In this document: positions 1 to 7,825 of the stretch, piece after piece
Numbering within the stretch: position 1 is the first letter of the stretch
How the letters are laid out: each line of letters begins with the position of its first letter
DNA from: Candidatus Nyctobacter psychrophilus
GTDB lineage: Bacteria; Vulcanimicrobiota; Vulcanimicrobiia; Vulcanimicrobiales; Vulcanimicrobiaceae
Length of the DNA: 64,000 nt
NCBI GenBank assembly: GCA_014305025.1
Contig: JACRTY010000021.1
Span: 62,001 to 126,000 of the forward strand
Direction of reading: 5' to 3'
Notes under the pieces: generated by a model
What the model saw: the letters and a program-made list of their open reading frames with translations, nothing else
Database searches by the model: none
What the model was told of the DNA's origin: nothing
Made by a program: the position numbers and the translations under genes

Positions 1-521
1 AGTCCGCCTGCTTGGCAAATCGCCGCGTACCGCGCGAGCGCGTGCGCATTCGCGTTCAGACAGGCGTCGCTCGGCATGCCCGCTTGCGTGTCGATCGTGA
101 TGACGGCGCGCCACTTCGCAAACATCGCGCCCATCTTCACGTACTCGTCCACCCGCTTGGCGAGCCCGTCGAGTCCTTCGGTCACCTTTTCGTCGGGCTT
201 GCCGAGCGCGAGCGGCACGGTTCCGGTGTCGAGTTTGATGCCGGGCATCGATCCGGCCGACTTCAAGATGTCGACGAACGGACGGCCCGAGTTGCCGTTC
301 TGCCGAATCGTCTCGTCGTACAGAATGACGCCGCTGAAGTAGCTGCCGAAATCGGGAGTCGTAAAGAGCAAGTCGCGGTAACGACGGCGCATTTCTTCGG
401 TCAGCGGGATTCCGAGCGGTTCGAAGCGCTTGTTTGCCGTGCCCGTGCTTTCGTCGGCGGCCAAGATGCCTCTGCCGGGCGCGACCATGGTTTGGGCGAC
501 CGAATGCAGCGGGCTGCTCAT
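1..521 (-). CDS. fba: Class I fructose-bisphosphate aldolase (3' end missing)
   Basis: This enzyme cleaves or forms fructose-1,6-bisphosphate from dihydroxyacetone phosphate and glyceraldehyde-3-phosphate in the cytosol, through a lysine Schiff base. The minus-strand reading frame carries the class I hallmark GRGILAADEST near residue 20 and MFAKWRAVITI near residue 140. The lysine in the latter corresponds to the active-site Lys of the FAKWR segment in animal aldolases. About 173 residues are present; the remainder, with the Schiff-base lysine, lies beyond position 1. The ATG overlaps the glpX stop as ATGA, and AAGGAG lies 13 nt upstream inside glpX, so the two genes are translationally coupled. 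Pairing with a fructose-bisphosphatase points to gluconeogenesis or sugar-phosphate recycling. The family call is firm; only the 5' part is visible. Confidence 0.9.
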   Translation of the reverse strand, partial: MSSPLHSVAQTMVAPGRGILAADESTGTANKRFEPLGIPLTEEMRRRYRDLLFTTPDFGSYFSGVILYDETIRQNGNSGRPFVDILKSAGSMPGIKLDTGTVPLALGKPDEKVTEGLDGLAKRVDEYVKMGAMFAKWRAVITIDTQAGMPSDACLNANAHALARYAAICQAGG

Positions 522-1540
522 GCTGGTGATTCTGCTCCTTGTGGACGGGCGTGGGTGAGGCCGTTGACGCTCGAGAGGTTGGCGAACGACTGCAGATCGT
601 GCTTGCCGTCGACCATCCGCGTCGTATGCGTGAGCGACGAGATGATGATTGACTGCGTGTAGGCGCTCCCGCGGACGTAACTGACGCCCTGCAACAACTC
701 GCCGTCGGTCACGCCGGTGGCAGCCAGCATGGCAAGATCGGAACGGCACAAGTCGTCGAGGCCGAGAACCGCACCGGGGTCGAGACCTTCGCGCTTGGCG
801 ACGACATCTTCACCGTCGCGCAGCCACAGGCGCGCTTGCATGTCGCCGCCCAAACACTTCACCGCGCAGGCCGCGACGACGCCTTCGGTCGCGCCGCCGA
901 TGCCCATCAACAGGTCGATGCGGCTCCGCTCTTCGAGCGCGGCGATGATTCCGTTGGCGATGTCGCCGTCGCCGAACAAGCGCACGCGCGCGCCCAGTTC
1001 ACGCAACCGTCGCACCGTGTCGTCGTTGCGCGGCCGCTCGAGCAACGCCACGGTAATCTCCGTAACGGGGCGCCCCATGGCCTTGGCGACCGCGCGCACG
1101 TTGTCTTCAACCGAAGCGTCGATCGAGATGACCCCCCGCGCCGCCTTGCCGACGATGATCTTGTCCATGTAGGCGATGTGCGTGTGAAAGAGCGAGCCGC
1201 GCTCGGCGGCGGCGACGACCGAGATCGCACCGTGGCCGCCTTTGCTCGCTAACGTCGTGCCGTCGATCGGATCGACGGCGACGTCCATCTTGGGCCCGTC
1301 GCCCGTGCCGATCTGCTCGCCGATGTAGAGCATCGGCGCTTCATCCTTCTCCCCTTCCCCGATGACCACGACGCCGTCGATGTCGACTTCGCCGAGCACG
1401 CCGCGCATCGCGTCGACGGCCGCTTGATCGACCGCATTCTTGTCCCCGCGCCCGACGAGCTTTCCGGAGACGATCGCGGCCGCTTCGGTGGCGCGGAGAA
1501 ATTCCAACTCGACGCGCGCGTCGATTCGGCGTCTGCTCAT
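518..1540 (-). CDS. glpX: Class II fructose-1,6-bisphosphatase GlpX
   Basis: GlpX hydrolyses fructose-1,6-bisphosphate to fructose-6-phosphate, the committed gluconeogenic step. The 340-residue protein has the usual family length. The metal-binding segment VAVDPIDGTTL lies near residue 88 and the GEGEKDEAPML motif near residue 61, both typical of the lithium-sensitive phosphatase fold. The start MSRRRIDARVELEFLRATE matches the family's N-terminus. It is the first gene of a pair whose second member, an aldolase, begins on the glpX stop codon. The preceding 97 bp separate it from a divergent PLP-enzyme gene and must hold both promoters. Some GlpX proteins also act on sedoheptulose-1,7-bisphosphate; this cannot be judged here. 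Confidence 0.95.
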   Translation of the reverse strand: MSRRRIDARVELEFLRATEAAAIVSGKLVGRGDKNAVDQAAVDAMRGVLGEVDIDGVVVIGEGEKDEAPMLYIGEQIGTGDGPKMDVAVDPIDGTTLASKGGHGAISVVAAAERGSLFHTHIAYMDKIIVGKAARGVISIDASVEDNVRAVAKAMGRPVTEITVALLERPRNDDTVRRLRELGARVRLFGDGDIANGIIAALEERSRIDLLMGIGGATEGVVAACAVKCLGGDMQARLWLRDGEDVVAKREGLDPGAVLGLDDLCRSDLAMLAATGVTDGELLQGVSYVRGSAYTQSIIISSLTHTTRMVDGKHDLQSFANLSSVNGLTHARPQGAESPA

Positions 1541-1637
1541 GCGCTATACCTTTGTCGGGCTGTGCCCGACTTCCACCTCTGCATAGGGCGCGCGGCTCGG
1601 AAAGTCTTGCCGTCCGGGCGGCGAACCGCGACACTTC

Positions 1638-2789
1638 ATGCCCACCCCGAGCGCGCCGCCGCTGCGCGAGCGCTTTCCGACCCTCCAGAATACGACCTAT
1701 CTCGTGTCGCATTCCATGGGGGCGCCCCCCATGGGCGCACGCGCCGCGCTGCTGGGCTACTGGGACGCTTGGGCCGCCGACGGCCCGGAAACGTGGGAAC
1801 GCTGGCTGACCGAGATCGCCGCCATCGCCGACAACCTGGGGAGCATCTTCGGCGCGCCGGCCGGCACGGTGTCGCTCGTTCCCAACGTCTCGCTTGCGAT
1901 GGCGGCGATTGCTTCGGCACTGGACTATCCCGCGGAGCGGTGCGACGTCGTCATCGAAGCGTTGCAGTTCCCGACCGTGGTCTACGTCTGGAAAGCCTGG
2001 GAACGGTTCGGCGCGCGCATCCGCATCGTGCCCTCCGAGAACGGACGGACGATGTCAACCGATCGCCTGTGTAGTGCGATCGATGAACGCACCGCGGCAG
2101 TCGTCCTCTCGCACGCCGCTTACGTGTCCGGCGCCGTCATCGACGTTCCGGCAATCGTGGCGCGCTGTCGCGAAACCGGTGCGCTTTTCGTATTGGATGC
2201 ATACCAGACGACGGGCGTCGTGCCGTACGACGCACAGGCGCTGGGCGTCGACGTCGTCGTCGGCGGAAGCCACAAGTGGCTCTGCGGCGGCCCGGGCTGC
2301 GGCTTCGTGTACGTGCGCCCGGGATTACGCGAGCGCTTCGCGCCGGCGCTGACCGGTTGGATGGGACATGCGGAACCGTTTGCCTTCGAAGGCGCGCCGG
2401 TGCGGCTCGCGCGCGGCGCGCACCGGTACAATACGGGGACGCCGACGGTACCGGGCTACCTCGCCGCCCGCGCGGGGCACGATGCGATCCTGGAATTCGG
2501 CGTCGCGAACGTTCGTGAACACAATGTGGCACTCACCAATATGCTCGCTGACGGCGCCCTAGCGCGCGGGTTCAGCGTGCCCACGCCGCTCGCTCCCGCC
2601 GCTCGGACCGGCTGGATCGGCATGGATTTTCCGCAAGCGGCCCGCGTCACCGATGCGTTGATCACCGAGCGCGTCTTCGTCGATTACCGGCCGGGCTGCG
2701 GGATTCGCGTCGGCCCGCACTTCTACACGAACGCCGACGACATCGCCAAGTTCTTCAGCGTCGTCGACGCCCTTCGTACGCGGATGTGA
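1638..2789 (+). CDS. Kynureninase-like PLP-dependent enzyme (aminotransferase class V fold)
   Basis: This is a 383-residue fold-type I PLP enzyme. The presumed Schiff-base lysine is in GGSHKWLCGGPGCGF near residue 216, and FVLDAYQTTGVVP before it supplies the pyridine-nitrogen aspartate. The HKWLCGGPG arrangement resembles kynureninase (YKYLNGGPG) more than cysteine desulfurases. Kynureninase cleaves kynurenine to anthranilate and alanine, but related class V enzymes have other substrates, so I leave the symbol empty. A KynB-like hydrolase occurs 20 kb away, which is weak support for tryptophan catabolism. The gene is divergent from glpX. Its stop overlaps the GTG start of the next open frame by one base. 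Confidence 0.75.
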   Translation: MPTPSAPPLRERFPTLQNTTYLVSHSMGAPPMGARAALLGYWDAWAADGPETWERWLTEIAAIADNLGSIFGAPAGTVSLVPNVSLAMAAIASALDYPAERCDVVIEALQFPTVVYVWKAWERFGARIRIVPSENGRTMSTDRLCSAIDERTAAVVLSHAAYVSGAVIDVPAIVARCRETGALFVLDAYQTTGVVPYDAQALGVDVVVGGSHKWLCGGPGCGFVYVRPGLRERFAPALTGWMGHAEPFAFEGAPVRLARGAHRYNTGTPTVPGYLAARAGHDAILEFGVANVREHNVALTNMLADGALARGFSVPTPLAPAARTGWIGMDFPQAARVTDALITERVFVDYRPGCGIRVGPHFYTNADDIAKFFSVVDALRTRM

Positions 2790-3391
2790 TTGCGACGGCG
2801 ACCCTCGCGTTTCTCTTCGGGCATCATAAACATCACTCGATAACGCGGGCGACGCCGCGACCGCGGCCAACGCCGCAGACGCTGAAAGTCCAGCAAACTA
2901 CGCGCCCGCTGCTGCCGTTGTGCGTCACGGCCGAAGCAAAACTGCTCCAGACGCTGGACTCCCGCCGCTACAACGCCGGGGACGTCTTTGCATTCAAGCT
3001 CGTCGGCGCCGTCGTCGGTCACGGCGACGTGCCCGATCTCGTCGCGGGCACTCCCGGCTACGGCGTTATTTCCTTCGCAATGCACGCGCGCATGGCGGGC
3101 GGCGCCGGCTTCTTCGTCCTCGAACCGCGCTTTCTGACGTTGCATGGCGGTCGCCGGTTGCCGGCGATGGCCGATCCCCGCCTCGACGATCAAGTCGTCG
3201 CCGGCAGGTCGGGCAACGCGCCCGACGTGCTCGGCTTCGTGCCGATCGTCGGCTGGGTGGCCGGCGGCTACAACGCCCTGCACCGCGGCAAAGAGGTCGT
3301 CGTTCCCGCCGGCACGCAACTGCGCTTGGTCCTCGGCGATGATTTACTACTGAAGCGTTGTGCCGACCCCCCGGCGTCCGACGTGCACTAG
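2786..3391 (+). CDS. Hypothetical protein, possibly exported
   Basis: I do not recognise this 201-residue protein. It starts with GTG overlapping the upstream stop codon, so it is probably translated together with the PLP enzyme. The N-terminus has a short hydrophobic stretch (ATATLAFLFG) followed by a His/Arg/Pro-rich spacer. The body (residues 45-195) is rich in Gly, Val and Phe and could be a small beta-rich domain; AGDVFAFKLVGAVVGHGD and GYGVISFAMHARMAGGAGFF look well formed. No catalytic motif is evident. Codon usage matches neighbouring genes, so it is likely a real protein. Confidence 0.6.
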   Translation: MIATATLAFLFGHHKHHSITRATPRPRPTPQTLKVQQTTRPLLPLCVTAEAKLLQTLDSRRYNAGDVFAFKLVGAVVGHGDVPDLVAGTPGYGVISFAMHARMAGGAGFFVLEPRFLTLHGGRRLPAMADPRLDDQVVAGRSGNAPDVLGFVPIVGWVAGGYNALHRGKEVVVPAGTQLRLVLGDDLLLKRCADPPASDVH

Positions 3392-3531
3392 CAGTATTTC
3401 GGCAGTACTTCCGTGAGCCAGCTCTCTAAGCTTCGGCGTCGAGCGCAAGACGGCGCCCAAGTCGGAAAGCTGGGAAGAAAATGCCTTCGTTGCCACTTAC
3501 GCGAGTTTACGATACAGGTCGATCGCGGGCG

Positions 3532-3777
3532 TTAGGGACCCATGGTGATGAAGGTGGGCCCATTCAACATCGTGTTGCTTCCGGCGATGGTGAACTTCGG
3601 TGCAAGATTCGCCGTTGCGCCGCCGTTGCGGGATGCCACAATGAGGTCGCCGGTCCGGTCGAATACGACACCGTACGGGAACTTCGGATTGCAGCCGTTC
3701 TGGATGTCTCGTACCGGCGTTGCATTGCCGTTGGCATTGAACGACGAAGTCGGCGGCGGAAAAGCGCCGAGCGACTG
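3532..3777 (-). pseudogene. Remnant of a beta-propeller/NHL-repeat-like protein C-terminus
   Basis: Reading the minus strand from 3777 to the TAA at 3532 gives 81 residues. They include FPYGVVFDRTGDLIVASRN, followed by a proline/asparagine-rich end finishing in TFITMGP. The GVVFDRTGDLIVA pattern is that of NHL/SMP-30-type propeller repeats, in which a blade strand contains FDxxGxLxVA. An in-frame TGA at 3778-3780 closes the frame upstream and no start codon fits, so this is the last blade or so of a truncated gene. The family assignment rests on pattern recognition only. Confidence 0.5.
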
Positions 3778-4005
3778 TCACGCCATTTCTGGTTCGGGAC
3801 ACTGATATCGCTGTATTGGCGACGTTTCGAGGGCGTTTTCGCCGCTGCTAGTTTTCCTTCAGTGGGGCCCGGTGTCAATCGTGACAACTTTAGCGAATCG
3901 GCTTGGCGACTATGCTCGTTACTGACGCGCCACGGTATTCCGCAGAGTCTCGGGTTCATCCATGGTCCCGCGGTGGTCCCGACACGGCGCTGCGTCTCGT
4001 GACGG

Positions 4006-4134
4006 TCACGGCCAGATCGGCGGCATTCCTGGCTCAATTTTCGGCAGATGGTCGACCTCCACGATGCTGCCCACTCGCCCAAAGCCCAGGACATTGCCCG
4101 ACGGAAACCGCTCGTACAGTTCGAGCGGGCATGG
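4006..4134 (-). pseudogene. Second C-terminal coding remnant, family unknown
   Basis: The minus strand from 4134 to the TGA at 4006 reads about 42 residues with natural protein character, including ELYERFPSGNVLGFGRVGS and the ending EPGMPPIWP. A TGA at 4135-4137 terminates the frame upstream and there is no start codon. It lies upstream, in the direction of transcription, of the propeller remnant. It could be from the same original gene or from a separate one. Confidence 0.35.
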
Positions 4135-4174
4135 TCACCCTAACGCCGCGCCGATCGTCAGCGGCGGGCGTATA

Positions 4175-4525
4175 TTAACGGGCTGCAGGCTCCTGCGTTT
4201 CGGATGGCCCCGCGACGCCTTCGGCGGCGAGCCAGCGTTCGAGATGGTCGACGTACTCGGCTCCGAACGTATCGAGCAGACAGCGCACGTAGGCGCGGTA
4301 GACGTCGGATTGCCGCGTGACGACGTAGTGCTCGAGCACGCGGCGATGGATCGCCATGTAGCCTTCGCGCAAACGCAGGCCGCCGTGCACGAGCATCACG
4401 AGCAATTCGCTGGGCGAACGCTCGCGCTGCCGCTCAAGGCGTTCGGAGAACCACGCGTCGAGCGCCTGCGGAAGACGAACCGAACGCGTCGGACCCATCG
4501 AACCCGAACCTTTGGGCCGTGACAC
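4175..4525 (-). CDS. Hypothetical protein with a possible ribbon-helix-helix N-terminus
   Basis: This 116-residue basic protein has no family I can name with certainty. Residues 10-45 (TRSVRLPQALDAWFSERLERQ followed by a Ser-Pro-Ser-Glu helix start) have the layout of a ribbon-helix-helix DNA-binding unit: a short strand RSVRLP, then two helices. The remainder is helical and rich in Arg, Tyr and Leu. It could be a small transcription factor or an antitoxin-like protein, but no toxin partner is adjacent. It lies 16 bp upstream of a His-rich peptide gene on the same strand. Confidence 0.55.
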   Translation of the reverse strand: MSRPKGSGSMGPTRSVRLPQALDAWFSERLERQRERSPSELLVMLVHGGLRLREGYMAIHRRVLEHYVVTRQSDVYRAYVRCLLDTFGAEYVDHLERWLAAEGVAGPSETQEPAAR

Positions 4526-4541
4526 TTACACCGGCACGTCG

Positions 4542-4733
4542 TCAGCGTGCGGCGTCGGAATCTTTTTCGTGCTCGTGCTCGTGGCTGTGAACAACGTCCC
4601 CGTGCGTATGGTGCTGGTGTTCATGGTCGTGATCGTGATGATCGTGCCCGTGCACGTGCTGCGTCCCGTCGAGATGCTCGTGTTCGTGTAGGTGGTCGTG
4701 ATCGTGATCGACGAAGGTGGGTGGTTCCGGCAT
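4542..4733 (-). CDS. Small histidine-rich, probable metal-binding peptide
   Basis: This is a 63-residue peptide in which about a third of residues are histidine, alternating with Asp and Glu (for example HDHDHLHEHEH and HGHDHHDHDHEHQHH). Such tracts bind Zn2+, Ni2+ or Co2+ and are found as loops in CobW/ZnuA/HypB-type proteins; a stand-alone version would act as a metal buffer or chaperone. It has no signal peptide. I chose ATG 4733 because a longer frame would run into the divergent membrane-protein gene at 4816; a GTG at 4751 is also possible. No strong ribosome-binding site is visible. The tract is low-complexity DNA, so length variation between strains would be expected. Confidence 0.55.
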   Translation of the reverse strand: MPEPPTFVDHDHDHLHEHEHLDGTQHVHGHDHHDHDHEHQHHTHGDVVHSHEHEHEKDSDAAR

Positions 4734-4815
4734 CCCGCTTGTCTTCGTCACAGGCGGCGACGCACCGCTTTGAGCCGGCGGGTTCGACCCCGGCGCCGGC
4801 GCGAACGTTACAACG

Positions 4816-5307
4816 GTGAGCGAACGCTTTGTCACCGCGCTGGAAACCGCGGTCCTCGGCCTGTGGACCGGCGCGATGGCGGGTTTCGCCTTCGTGTTTG
4901 CGCCCATAGCCATCAGGATCGTGCCGCAGCTCAACACGTTCGCCGCACTGGTTGCGGCGGTGATTCGCGGATTGAGTTCACTCGGCGCGGTGTGCGGCGG
5001 CATTGCCATCGCTGCAGCGCTCGTACGTGCGCTCGAGGGCGAGGCGCGTCTGGTCGCCTTGGCGCGAATCGTGCTGGTAACGGTCGCTCTTGGCGCATCG
5101 GCCTACGAGACGCGCGCCGTCATTCCCCGTATGGAATCGATCGCGAGCGGTATCCCCGGTCCCATCGACAGCGTGCCAAAAGACGATCCGCGCCGCGCCG
5201 CGTACGATGCGCAACACGCGATCTCCAGCCGCGTCTACGGGATCGCGTTCGTGTGCGTTCTGGCGGCGCTTGCGGTCGCGCCGTTCGGCCGCAAACGTGC
5301 AGGTTGA
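4816..5307 (+). CDS. DUF4149/TMEM205-like integral membrane protein
   Basis: The 163-residue protein has four predicted membrane segments: about residues 7-30, 42-62, 75-95 and 140-157. A conserved polar loop between the third and fourth contains ETRAVIPRME and the DDPRRAAYDAQHAISSRVYG helix. This architecture matches the DUF4149/TMEM205-like family, whose biochemical role is unknown to me. The GTG start at 4816 fits the first helix. The gene is divergent from the His-rich peptide. Its 3' end overlaps the convergent nucleotidyltransferase gene by 73 bp. Confidence 0.75.
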   Translation: MSERFVTALETAVLGLWTGAMAGFAFVFAPIAIRIVPQLNTFAALVAAVIRGLSSLGAVCGGIAIAAALVRALEGEARLVALARIVLVTVALGASAYETRAVIPRMESIASGIPGPIDSVPKDDPRRAAYDAQHAISSRVYGIAFVCVLAALAVAPFGRKRAG

Positions 5308-6872
5308 TCGAAGGGAAAGGCCTTGATCGCCGGGACGCGGCGGCGCTCGGCTTGGTACCAATACGCGAGCACGACGGGCGTCAATGCGATGTTGTACGCC
5401 CAACCTCGCAACTGAACCAGCGATTCACGCCAGCCCGAAAAGTGCCGCGGGCTACGTGCCATGACGGCGTCGACGATGTGAGCGCGGCGCCGCAACACGT
5501 CAGGTGAGTCTTCGCGTACGGCGCACCAGACAAGATATTGCCGGATCGCCCGCTGCGGCAGAGGCGCCGGTCCGCACAGCCCGTCGGCGGCGGCAACCGC
5601 GCTCTTCAAACGAACGCGGTCACGTCGCTCGGCGTCCACCATGGCGTCGAAGCGCGCCCGCTCTTCGGGAGCCATGGCCCGCAACATGCGGGAAAGCAGC
5701 ACGATATCGCGCCAGACGCGCAGGTCACGGCCATGATAGGCGAGGTGGAGAGCGCTATGCAGGTCGTCCAGCACGCGGACCGTGCCGGCGGGACCATCGA
5801 CCAGTTCAGAGACGGGCAACAAACGCGCGAAATCGAGAACTTGGGAAACGCTACGGGGGACCGACAAGGCGACGTGCAGTTCGACCGGAACGCGCTCGCC
5901 CGGCATGATCAGGGGAGCATGGTGGTGATGGCGCGACGTGTAGAAAGCGATCCGGTCGCGAGCAAAGTGTTGGCGGTAGCCTGCCGCCCGCAGTACGGCG
6001 ACGGCCCCTTCGATATGTCCCGGATCGACCAGGACATCGATGTCGCCCGAATAGTGCAGTTGCGCGTCGGAACGGCCGCTCGCCAGACGCGCGCCGCCCT
6101 TGAGCACGATTGCCGGGATGCTGGCATCATTGAGCCGGCCGACGACGTCGTGCACTTTCCCGATGACCTCGGTCGCCTGCAGGGCGCTTGCGAACCGAGC
6201 ACGCGTAAAGGGCTCGCGCAGCGTTCCCGGGACGTTGACGCCGGCGGCTGCCGCACGCTCCAGCCAATGGCTGATGAGGCCACCGAGTTGATGGCGCAGC
6301 GCCACCGAAACCACGACATCGGCCGGTATCGAAGACAGCGTCGCAACACCGGACGCTGCGTCACCCGCTTCAAAGGCCCGCGTGGCGACGACCAGGGCGG
6401 CAAAAGCGGGCGCCGGAGCCGCTCTCGCGGGCGACGTCAAGAATAACGATAAACGGGGCGCAACGTAGCGAATGAACACTCGGACGTGCCGCGTGCCGAG
6501 CATGAAAATGGCGACGGCCGGCGACAATCTCCCACCGAGTCGCCGAGCGTCGGGCCCGGGACCAGCCCAGATGACCGCGATACGACCGACGATGCTGTGC
6601 GGGGGGACGGTCTCAGGCCGTTCGGGCAACGCATCGCCGCAGGTGATGAACCGGCCGCGGCGCCGCGCGATCAAGCGGTGAGCGACCAGTCCGTCCGCGC
6701 CGCGGAACACTAGAATCTCACCGATGCGCGGCGGCGAGTCAAGACGTTGGACCTCCGCCACCATGCCCGGGCGCAAGGTCGGCAGCATGCTCGCACCCCG
6801 CAATTCGACGCGCGCGCGGCCTAGGCGCTCGACGGCGAAGGCCGCGACGTCAGGCGCGAGCGGCGGCGGCAC
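5235..6872 (-). CDS. S24/S26 signal-peptidase-like domain fused to a nucleotidyltransferase
   Basis: This is a 545-residue two-domain protein. Residues 18-105 resemble the S26 signal peptidase/LexA fold: GASMLPTLRPG gives the nucleophile Ser28, VAHRL gives His65 in place of Lys (the SipW/eukaryotic Ser-His type), and CGDALPE gives Asp80. Residues 165-520 resemble the uncharacterised nucleotidyltransferase family often found beside PqqD and HprK-like genes. HYSGDIDVLVDP near residue 270 holds the metal-binding Asp-x-Asp and VLKGGARL the preceding helix. The protease part has no membrane anchor, which is unusual. The frame overlaps the upstream kinase gene by 23 bp, indicating one operon. A role in modifying or processing the small peptide encoded at 7885-7989 is inferred. 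Confidence 0.75.
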   Translation of the reverse strand: MPPPLAPDVAAFAVERLGRARVELRGASMLPTLRPGMVAEVQRLDSPPRIGEILVFRGADGLVAHRLIARRRGRFITCGDALPERPETVPPHSIVGRIAVIWAGPGPDARRLGGRLSPAVAIFMLGTRHVRVFIRYVAPRLSLFLTSPARAAPAPAFAALVVATRAFEAGDAASGVATLSSIPADVVVSVALRHQLGGLISHWLERAAAAGVNVPGTLREPFTRARFASALQATEVIGKVHDVVGRLNDASIPAIVLKGGARLASGRSDAQLHYSGDIDVLVDPGHIEGAVAVLRAAGYRQHFARDRIAFYTSRHHHHAPLIMPGERVPVELHVALSVPRSVSQVLDFARLLPVSELVDGPAGTVRVLDDLHSALHLAYHGRDLRVWRDIVLLSRMLRAMAPEERARFDAMVDAERRDRVRLKSAVAAADGLCGPAPLPQRAIRQYLVWCAVREDSPDVLRRRAHIVDAVMARSPRHFSGWRESLVQLRGWAYNIALTPVVLAYWYQAERRRVPAIKAFPFDQPARLRPNGATASAARTHTNAIP

Positions 6873-7818
6873 CGGTCATAATCTCTTTGATCGCGTTGGC
6901 CGTCGCCGCGGGACGGCCGAGCCGCAATCGGTAGACGTCGACGTCGCGAAGCTGACGAAGAAAAAGCGCTACCCGCTCGAGGCCCGTCTCGCTACTTGAA
7001 AAAGACCGAAGGATGGCGGGGGCCGCGGCCAGTGCGGAAGTCGGCGTCACCAAGGGCGTTTCGCCGAACCCATCCATGAGAAAGAGCCAGCGCAGCGGGA
7101 GGGGAACGCCGCCCTGCGAGTCCTTGCCGAAGAGCCGTGATGCCAGGACGGCGACTTCTGCGTGACCTTCCCAGGAGGCGAGCCGGGCGCCGAAGTCGCT
7201 GTTCACCGGCTCGTCCGCGCGCAGCGCAGCTCGCCCGCCGGCGCGCAACGTGAGCCGCCGCAAGAACGGGACGACTCTTCCTTCCTGGAGGATGCAGCGC
7301 TCATCGGAATATAGACGCAAGCCCGCTCGCACGCAGGCTACTGCCGTCGTCGTCTTACCGGCGGTCGTCACGCCCGTGAGCGCGGCACAGGCTCCGTTCA
7401 CCGCAAGGACGGCGGCGTGGAAATCCACCGCAGGCGTAAGCCGCGCCAGCTCATGGTGAAGCACAGCATCGGCGAAAAAGCCGATCAGATCAGACTCAAT
7501 GGGGCCGCCCGCCCAGCGCCAAACCCATTGTGAGTCAACCCAGAAAAGCACGTGTCCCAGGCGCTCGACGACGAAAAGCTTCAGCGCTGACGGCGGAACC
7601 GAGGGACCGGCATGGGCGGGCAAATCGGCGTAACGAGCCGCGAACTCGGCCGCCGAGCGCGTACTCGAAAAGCGGACTTCCAACGGCATGGAGCCGATGG
7701 CGAAAGCGACCGGTTCGGTGCCGAACGATGACAGGTGGGCCGAGCGTTGCGGCGTCAGCGTCGTCTGCTCGAGAGACGAGAACGAGAGCGTGCGAGGAGC
7801 GGGGTTGGACGCGAGCAT
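6850..7818 (-). CDS. HprK-like (HprK-related) P-loop kinase
   Basis: This protein of about 322 residues has the HPr kinase/phosphorylase core. The P-loop GVTTAGKTTTA is near residue 157, and LRLYSDERCIL follows in the position of the HprK VADD acid motif. There is no HprK N-terminal domain and no HPr/PTS gene nearby, so it belongs to the HprK-related group that accompanies PqqD-like and nucleotidyltransferase genes. Some of these phosphorylate ribosomally made peptides, such as the kinase of the paeninodin lasso-peptide cluster. An in-frame ATG at 7848 exists but sits in the loop of a 12-bp hairpin, so I prefer ATG 7818. It is the second gene after the small peptide gene. Confidence 0.75.
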   Translation of the reverse strand: MLASNPAPRTLSFSSLEQTTLTPQRSAHLSSFGTEPVAFAIGSMPLEVRFSSTRSAAEFAARYADLPAHAGPSVPPSALKLFVVERLGHVLFWVDSQWVWRWAGGPIESDLIGFFADAVLHHELARLTPAVDFHAAVLAVNGACAALTGVTTAGKTTTAVACVRAGLRLYSDERCILQEGRVVPFLRRLTLRAGGRAALRADEPVNSDFGARLASWEGHAEVAVLASRLFGKDSQGGVPLPLRWLFLMDGFGETPLVTPTSALAAAPAILRSFSSSETGLERVALFLRQLRDVDVYRLRLGRPAATANAIKEIMTGAAAARA

Positions 7819-7825
7819 GCCGGTT

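Larger units (their letters stand above)
3392..4174. other. Eroded intergenic region with gene remnants
   Basis: No intact gene can be supported in these 783 bp. Two minus-strand segments, annotated separately, read as convincing protein C-termini but have no start codon and are closed upstream by in-frame stops. The rest shows no long frame with natural composition on either strand and no clear tRNA, terminator or promoter. It most likely marks decayed genes. Confidence 0.6.

Noticed and set aside
4774-4794. GCGGGTTCGACCCCGGC resembles a tRNA T-arm.
   Set aside because: The T-stem has mismatches when aligned to the TTCGA loop, and no matching acceptor, D-arm or anticodon arm lies upstream. 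It sits in the short gap between two divergent genes.
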